A stretch of DNA of 64,000 bases, taken from the NCBI RefSeq assembly GCF_024347395.1, contig NZ_AP025472.1:2046001-2110000 (forward strand), read 5' to 3'. The stretch's first letter is position 1. Each line of letters opens with the position of its first letter. Shown here in pieces: positions 60,903 to 64,000 of this stretch. A program made the position numbers and the translations under genes. Under the pieces are notes generated by a model. The model searched no databases, was not told the origin of the DNA, and worked only from the letters and a program-made list of their open reading frames with translations. Source of the stretch: Vibrio cortegadensis (GTDB taxonomy: Bacteria > Pseudomonadota > Gammaproteobacteria > Enterobacterales > Vibrionaceae).

Positions 60903-61784
60903 TCAGATTTGAGTTCGTCCTAGAGATATCACCACGCGGCGGTTTTTATCTTTACCAATTGGCGATGAATTATCTGCAATTGGACGACGTTTACCATAAC
61001 CCTGCACTTGAATTCTATTTTCCGGTAATCCCAGCGATTTAAAATACTCGCGTAATGAATCTGCACGACGTTCAGATAAATCCTGAGAGCTAGATTTATT
61101 GCCGTTAGAGTCGGTATAGGTCGCCACAAGAACCAAGTCTATATCTTGATTGTATCGTACATAATCTGCAATTTGGCTTAAGCGCTTTCGTGATGCTTTA
61201 TTTAATTTGTCACTATCGCGCTCATAATGAAGAATCGTAAACGAAATATCCTCGAACGAATAAGGCAATAAATTGCTGATACAATCGCTAAACACATTGT
61301 ATTTTGCTTGGAATAAAACCGACGACAAAGCGACTTCAATTCGCTGATCACGACTCTGCCAATCTTGATAACTGAAAGTCGGATAGCGACCTTTCTCCAA
61401 TTCCCCCAAAATCCCCCAAGCAGTTTGCCCACCAATATACCCATCAAATTGTTTAAAGAATTTGATGTTAGTGATTCGATCAGCATTTTCACCCGGCCTC
61501 CATGCAGGGGGCATAGAAATGAGACTCACATTGCGAGTTTCCCCCATCGGGCGTCTCATTTTTAGTTCAAAATCGAGATTGATTTTTTTACCCGCGGCTG
61601 ATGAAAACTCTGCATCACCATAGTTTGGTATTGGGTGAACCAAACGGCACTCCAACGGTGAGTTGGTTACCATTTCCCAAGTAGATTGTTGAGGTGTCGC
61701 TACATAACGCTTTTCTATCGCCATAGAAACAGGTGATACCAAAACGGACATCAGCAAACTACTTGTCACGACCAATTTATTCAT
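60903..61784 (-). CDS. motY: sodium-type polar flagellar motor protein MotY
   Basis: MotY forms the T ring of the Na+-driven polar flagellum with MotX and anchors the PomAB stator. The 293-residue protein has a signal peptide cleaved near VSMA-IEK, an N-terminal MotX-binding domain and a C-terminal OmpA-like peptidoglycan-binding domain with LVLVATYTDSNGNKSSSQDL and SERRADSLREY. Length equals V. alginolyticus MotY (293). It is convergent with gloA and divergent from rnt. Confidence 0.95.
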   Translation of the reverse strand: MNKLVVTSSLLMSVLVSPVSMAIEKRYVATPQQSTWEMVTNSPLECRLVHPIPNYGDAEFSSAAGKKINLDFELKMRRPMGETRNVSLISMPPAWRPGENADRITNIKFFKQFDGYIGGQTAWGILGELEKGRYPTFSYQDWQSRDQRIEVALSSVLFQAKYNVFSDCISNLLPYSFEDISFTILHYERDSDKLNKASRKRLSQIADYVRYNQDIDLVLVATYTDSNGNKSSSQDLSERRADSLREYFKSLGLPENRIQVQGYGKRRPIADNSSPIGKDKNRRVVISLGRTQI

Positions 61785-61969
61785 AAGGGCGAATATCTCT
61801 CAATTACGGTTCTACACGGCGACATATTGCCGTTTATTTTTATACCTTCAATTATGCAAAAACCTCGCCAAATAGTTATTTATCTTTTGGTTATTATTCT
61901 ATTTCTTTGGTTTTTATCACTGTTAGAATCTGCAATAATGCAGGCATTGTTACCCAGATTTGAGCCAAC

Positions 61970-62626
61970 ATGACTGTAAAAAATGAAGCACTAACCCTAA
62001 AGAAACGCTTTCGTGGCTATTTTCCAGTAGTTATTGATGTAGAAACCGCAGGATTCAATGCGGAAACCGATGCGCTTTTAGAAATTTGTGCTATCACATT
62101 ACGAATGGATGAACATGGTGATCTGCACCCAGCCTCGACTATTCACTTCCATGTTGAACCTTTTGAAGGGGCAAACCTAGAAAAAGAAGCGCTTGAATTT
62201 AATGGCATAAGAGACCCATTTAGTCCTTTACGTGGCGCGGTCAGTGAACAAGAAGCACTCAAAGAGATCTACAAATTAGTTCGAAAAGAGCAGAAAGATG
62301 CCAATTGTAGCCGAGCGATCATGGTTGCTCATAATGCTACTTTCGACCTGAATTTCGTTAATGCAGCAAGTAACCGCTGCAAATTAAAAAGAGTCCCTTT
62401 TCATCCTTTCGCTACTTTTGACACAGCAGCGTTAAGTGGCCTCGCCTATGGCCAAACCGTTCTGGCTAAGGCGTGTAAAACTGCAGGGATGGATTTCGAC
62501 AATAAAGAAGCGCATTCGGCACTATACGATACTCAAAAAACAGCTGAACTCTTCTGCGGCATCGTCAATAAATGGAAAGCCTTAGGTGGCTGGCCGCTTA
62601 TTGAAGAGACCGAAACAAACCAATAA
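61970..62626 (+). CDS. rnt: ribonuclease T
   Basis: RNase T trims tRNA 3' ends, with a role in 5S and 23S maturation. The 218-residue protein has the DEDDh exonuclease acids: Asp and Glu in VVIDVETAGFN, Asp in AHNATFDLNFVN, and His and Asp in AHSALYDTQKTAEL. Length is close to E. coli (215). It is divergent from motY and followed by the antiporter gene after 55 bp, the order seen in V. cholerae. Confidence 0.96.
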   Translation: MTVKNEALTLKKRFRGYFPVVIDVETAGFNAETDALLEICAITLRMDEHGDLHPASTIHFHVEPFEGANLEKEALEFNGIRDPFSPLRGAVSEQEALKEIYKLVRKEQKDANCSRAIMVAHNATFDLNFVNAASNRCKLKRVPFHPFATFDTAALSGLAYGQTVLAKACKTAGMDFDNKEAHSALYDTQKTAELFCGIVNKWKALGGWPLIEETETNQ

Positions 62627-62681
62627 AACTTTTACTCTTCTCTAATAAAGACGAGCTAAACACAACTTAACCGAGAAAAAT

Positions 62682-64000
62682 ATGAATCCTGTTGTTATTT
62701 CCGTATGTATCATGCTGGTTTTAGCATTGATGCGCGTGAATGTCGTCGTTGCATTGACATTTAGTGCCATCATTGGTGGACTGGTTTCAGGAATGAGTCT
62801 TAATGACGCTGTTTCTGCCTTTGAAAGTGGCTTAGGCGGTGGTGCTACTATCGCTCTTAGCTACGCCATGTTGGGCACTTTTGCTGTCGCCATTTCTAAA
62901 TCAGGTATTACCGATTTACTGGCTCAAAACGTCATCAAGCATATCCATGGCAAAGAAAATGCCGCTGCCAGTACTGGCCTTAAATACATTGTATTGGTTG
63001 CTCTTGTGCTCGTAACGATGTCATCTCAAAATGTCATTCCCGTGCATATCGCCTTTATTCCAATTTTAATCCCACCTCTTTTGGCAGTATTTGCAAAGCT
63101 AAAATTAGACCGTCGCCTTGTTGCTTGTGTTTTGACATTTGGTTTAATCACGCCATATATGGTGCTACCTATTGGTTTCGGTGGGATCTTTCTGAACAAT
63201 ATTCTGCTGAAAAACCTGCATGATAATGGCTTAGAAGGTGTGGTGGCGAGTCAAGTTCCAACCGCAATGTTACTCCCGGCTATGGGTATGATTTTTGGTT
63301 TACTGACCGCTATTTTCTTTAGCTACCGCAAGCCACGCGAATACAAAGAGACGGAGTTAACCGTCGTTCATAACGAGCCTGCAGCGATTAACAAAAAACA
63401 CATTCTGGTTGCCTTAGTCGGTATTATCGTCGCATTAACTGTGCAACTTTATACTGGCTCGATGATCATCGGTGCTTTAGCTGGTTTCATGGTATTTACT
63501 TTTGGTGGCGTCATTGCTTGGAAAGAGACTCACGATGTCTTTAGCAAAGGCATTCACATGATGGCAATGATTGGCTTTATTATGATCGCAGCCGCTGGGT
63601 TCGCCGCAGTAATGAAGCAAACGGGTGGTGTCGAATCTTTGGTTCAAGCACTATCAACCAGTATTGGGGATAACAAACCTTTAGCCGCACTGCTGATGTT
63701 GATTGTTGGTCTACTTGTTACGATGGGAATTGGCTCATCATTCTCGACGATTCCAATTCTTGCAACCATTTACGTCCCACTTGCACTCGCTTTCGGTTTT
63801 TCTCCAATGGCGACCATTGCTCTGGTTGGTACAGCTGCCGCTCTTGGTGATGCCGGTTCACCAGCTTCCGACTCAACCTTAGGCCCGACCTCTGGTTTGA
63901 ATGCAGATGGACAACATGAACACATTTGGGAAACCGTTGTCCCAACTTTTATTCACTATAATATCCCACTGATCATCTTTGGTTGGATTGCGGCAATGGT
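62682..64000 (+). CDS. Na+/H+ antiporter family protein, NhaC-like (partial, C-terminus beyond the window)
   Basis: The visible 439 residues, starting at ATG 62682 after CCGAGAAAAAT, form an inner-membrane protein of about ten helices with the NhaC/ArgP-like signature GDAGSPASDSTLGPTSGLN and LPIGFGGIFLNNILL. It would exchange Na+ and H+ or another organic ion. Its frame is open to the window edge. Relatives next to rnt in vibrios have a similar length, so the missing part is short. Confidence 0.9.
   Translation, partial: MNPVVISVCIMLVLALMRVNVVVALTFSAIIGGLVSGMSLNDAVSAFESGLGGGATIALSYAMLGTFAVAISKSGITDLLAQNVIKHIHGKENAAASTGLKYIVLVALVLVTMSSQNVIPVHIAFIPILIPPLLAVFAKLKLDRRLVACVLTFGLITPYMVLPIGFGGIFLNNILLKNLHDNGLEGVVASQVPTAMLLPAMGMIFGLLTAIFFSYRKPREYKETELTVVHNEPAAINKKHILVALVGIIVALTVQLYTGSMIIGALAGFMVFTFGGVIAWKETHDVFSKGIHMMAMIGFIMIAAAGFAAVMKQTGGVESLVQALSTSIGDNKPLAALLMLIVGLLVTMGIGSSFSTIPILATIYVPLALAFGFSPMATIALVGTAAALGDAGSPASDSTLGPTSGLNADGQHEHIWETVVPTFIHYNIPLIIFGWIAAM

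Overview
The window is a chromosomal segment from a member of the Vibrionaceae, most likely Vibrio or a close relative. Four things support this: luxU-luxO next to a Qrr-type small RNA behind a sigma-54 promoter, motY of the Na+-driven polar flagellum, an rnfABCDGE operon followed by nth, gloA, motY and rnt, and the gene order uvrB-qrr1-luxO-luxU-ybhK-moaABCDE. The DNA is moderately AT-rich. I saw no transposase, integrase, phage gene or CRISPR array. The species cannot be named from sequence alone.

Layout. 1-7.6 kb: a MATE efflux gene cut by the window edge, small stand-alone genes (CBS-pair protein, NrtS-like membrane protein, YbiB, RidA family, cold-shock protein, YdhR) and two LysR regulators. 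7.7-13.5 kb: a lactate-use operon lldP-lutA-lutB-lutC with an ArsR-type regulator facing away from it. 13.5-18.1 kb: ycaQ, an SOS-controlled umuDC pair, an orphan PIN-domain gene and the 4.5S SRP RNA gene. 18.2-25.4 kb: a two-sensor GGDEF protein, an alkyltransferase-like protein, ybaY, tesB, and a DecR-type regulator opposite a PLP enzyme. 25.4-29.6 kb: an RND efflux pump and its adaptor. 30-31 kb: six near-identical tandem tRNA-Tyr genes. 31.4-38 kb: yfbV, ackA, pta, a PAP2 phosphatase and yqjG. 38-43.7 kb: oppABCDF. 44.2-48.3 kb: moaABCDE behind a probable molybdenum-cofactor riboswitch, and ybhK. 48.3-52.4 kb: luxU, luxO, qrr1, uvrB. 52.9-59.6 kb: tRNA-Asn and the rnf operon. 59.7-64 kb: nth, gloA, motY, rnt and a truncated NhaC-type antiporter.

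How the parts fit. Lactate is imported and oxidised (lldP, lutABC), and acetyl-CoA is interconverted with acetate (pta, ackA). The Rnf complex, MotY and the NhaC-type antiporter point to sodium bioenergetics in a salt environment. LuxU passes phosphate to LuxO, which with sigma-54 would switch on Qrr1 at low cell density. DNA damage functions are spread across the window (umuDC, ycaQ, alkyltransferase-like protein, uvrB, nth).

Most of the window is core vibrio chromosome. The least ordinary items are the orphan PIN protein, the expanded 150-bp repeats inside rnfC, the six-copy tRNA-Tyr array, the variant UmuD cleavage site, paired DnaA-box-like sites upstream of uvrB, and structured leaders before cspA, ackA and pta. 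I did not find a clear new multi-gene system.
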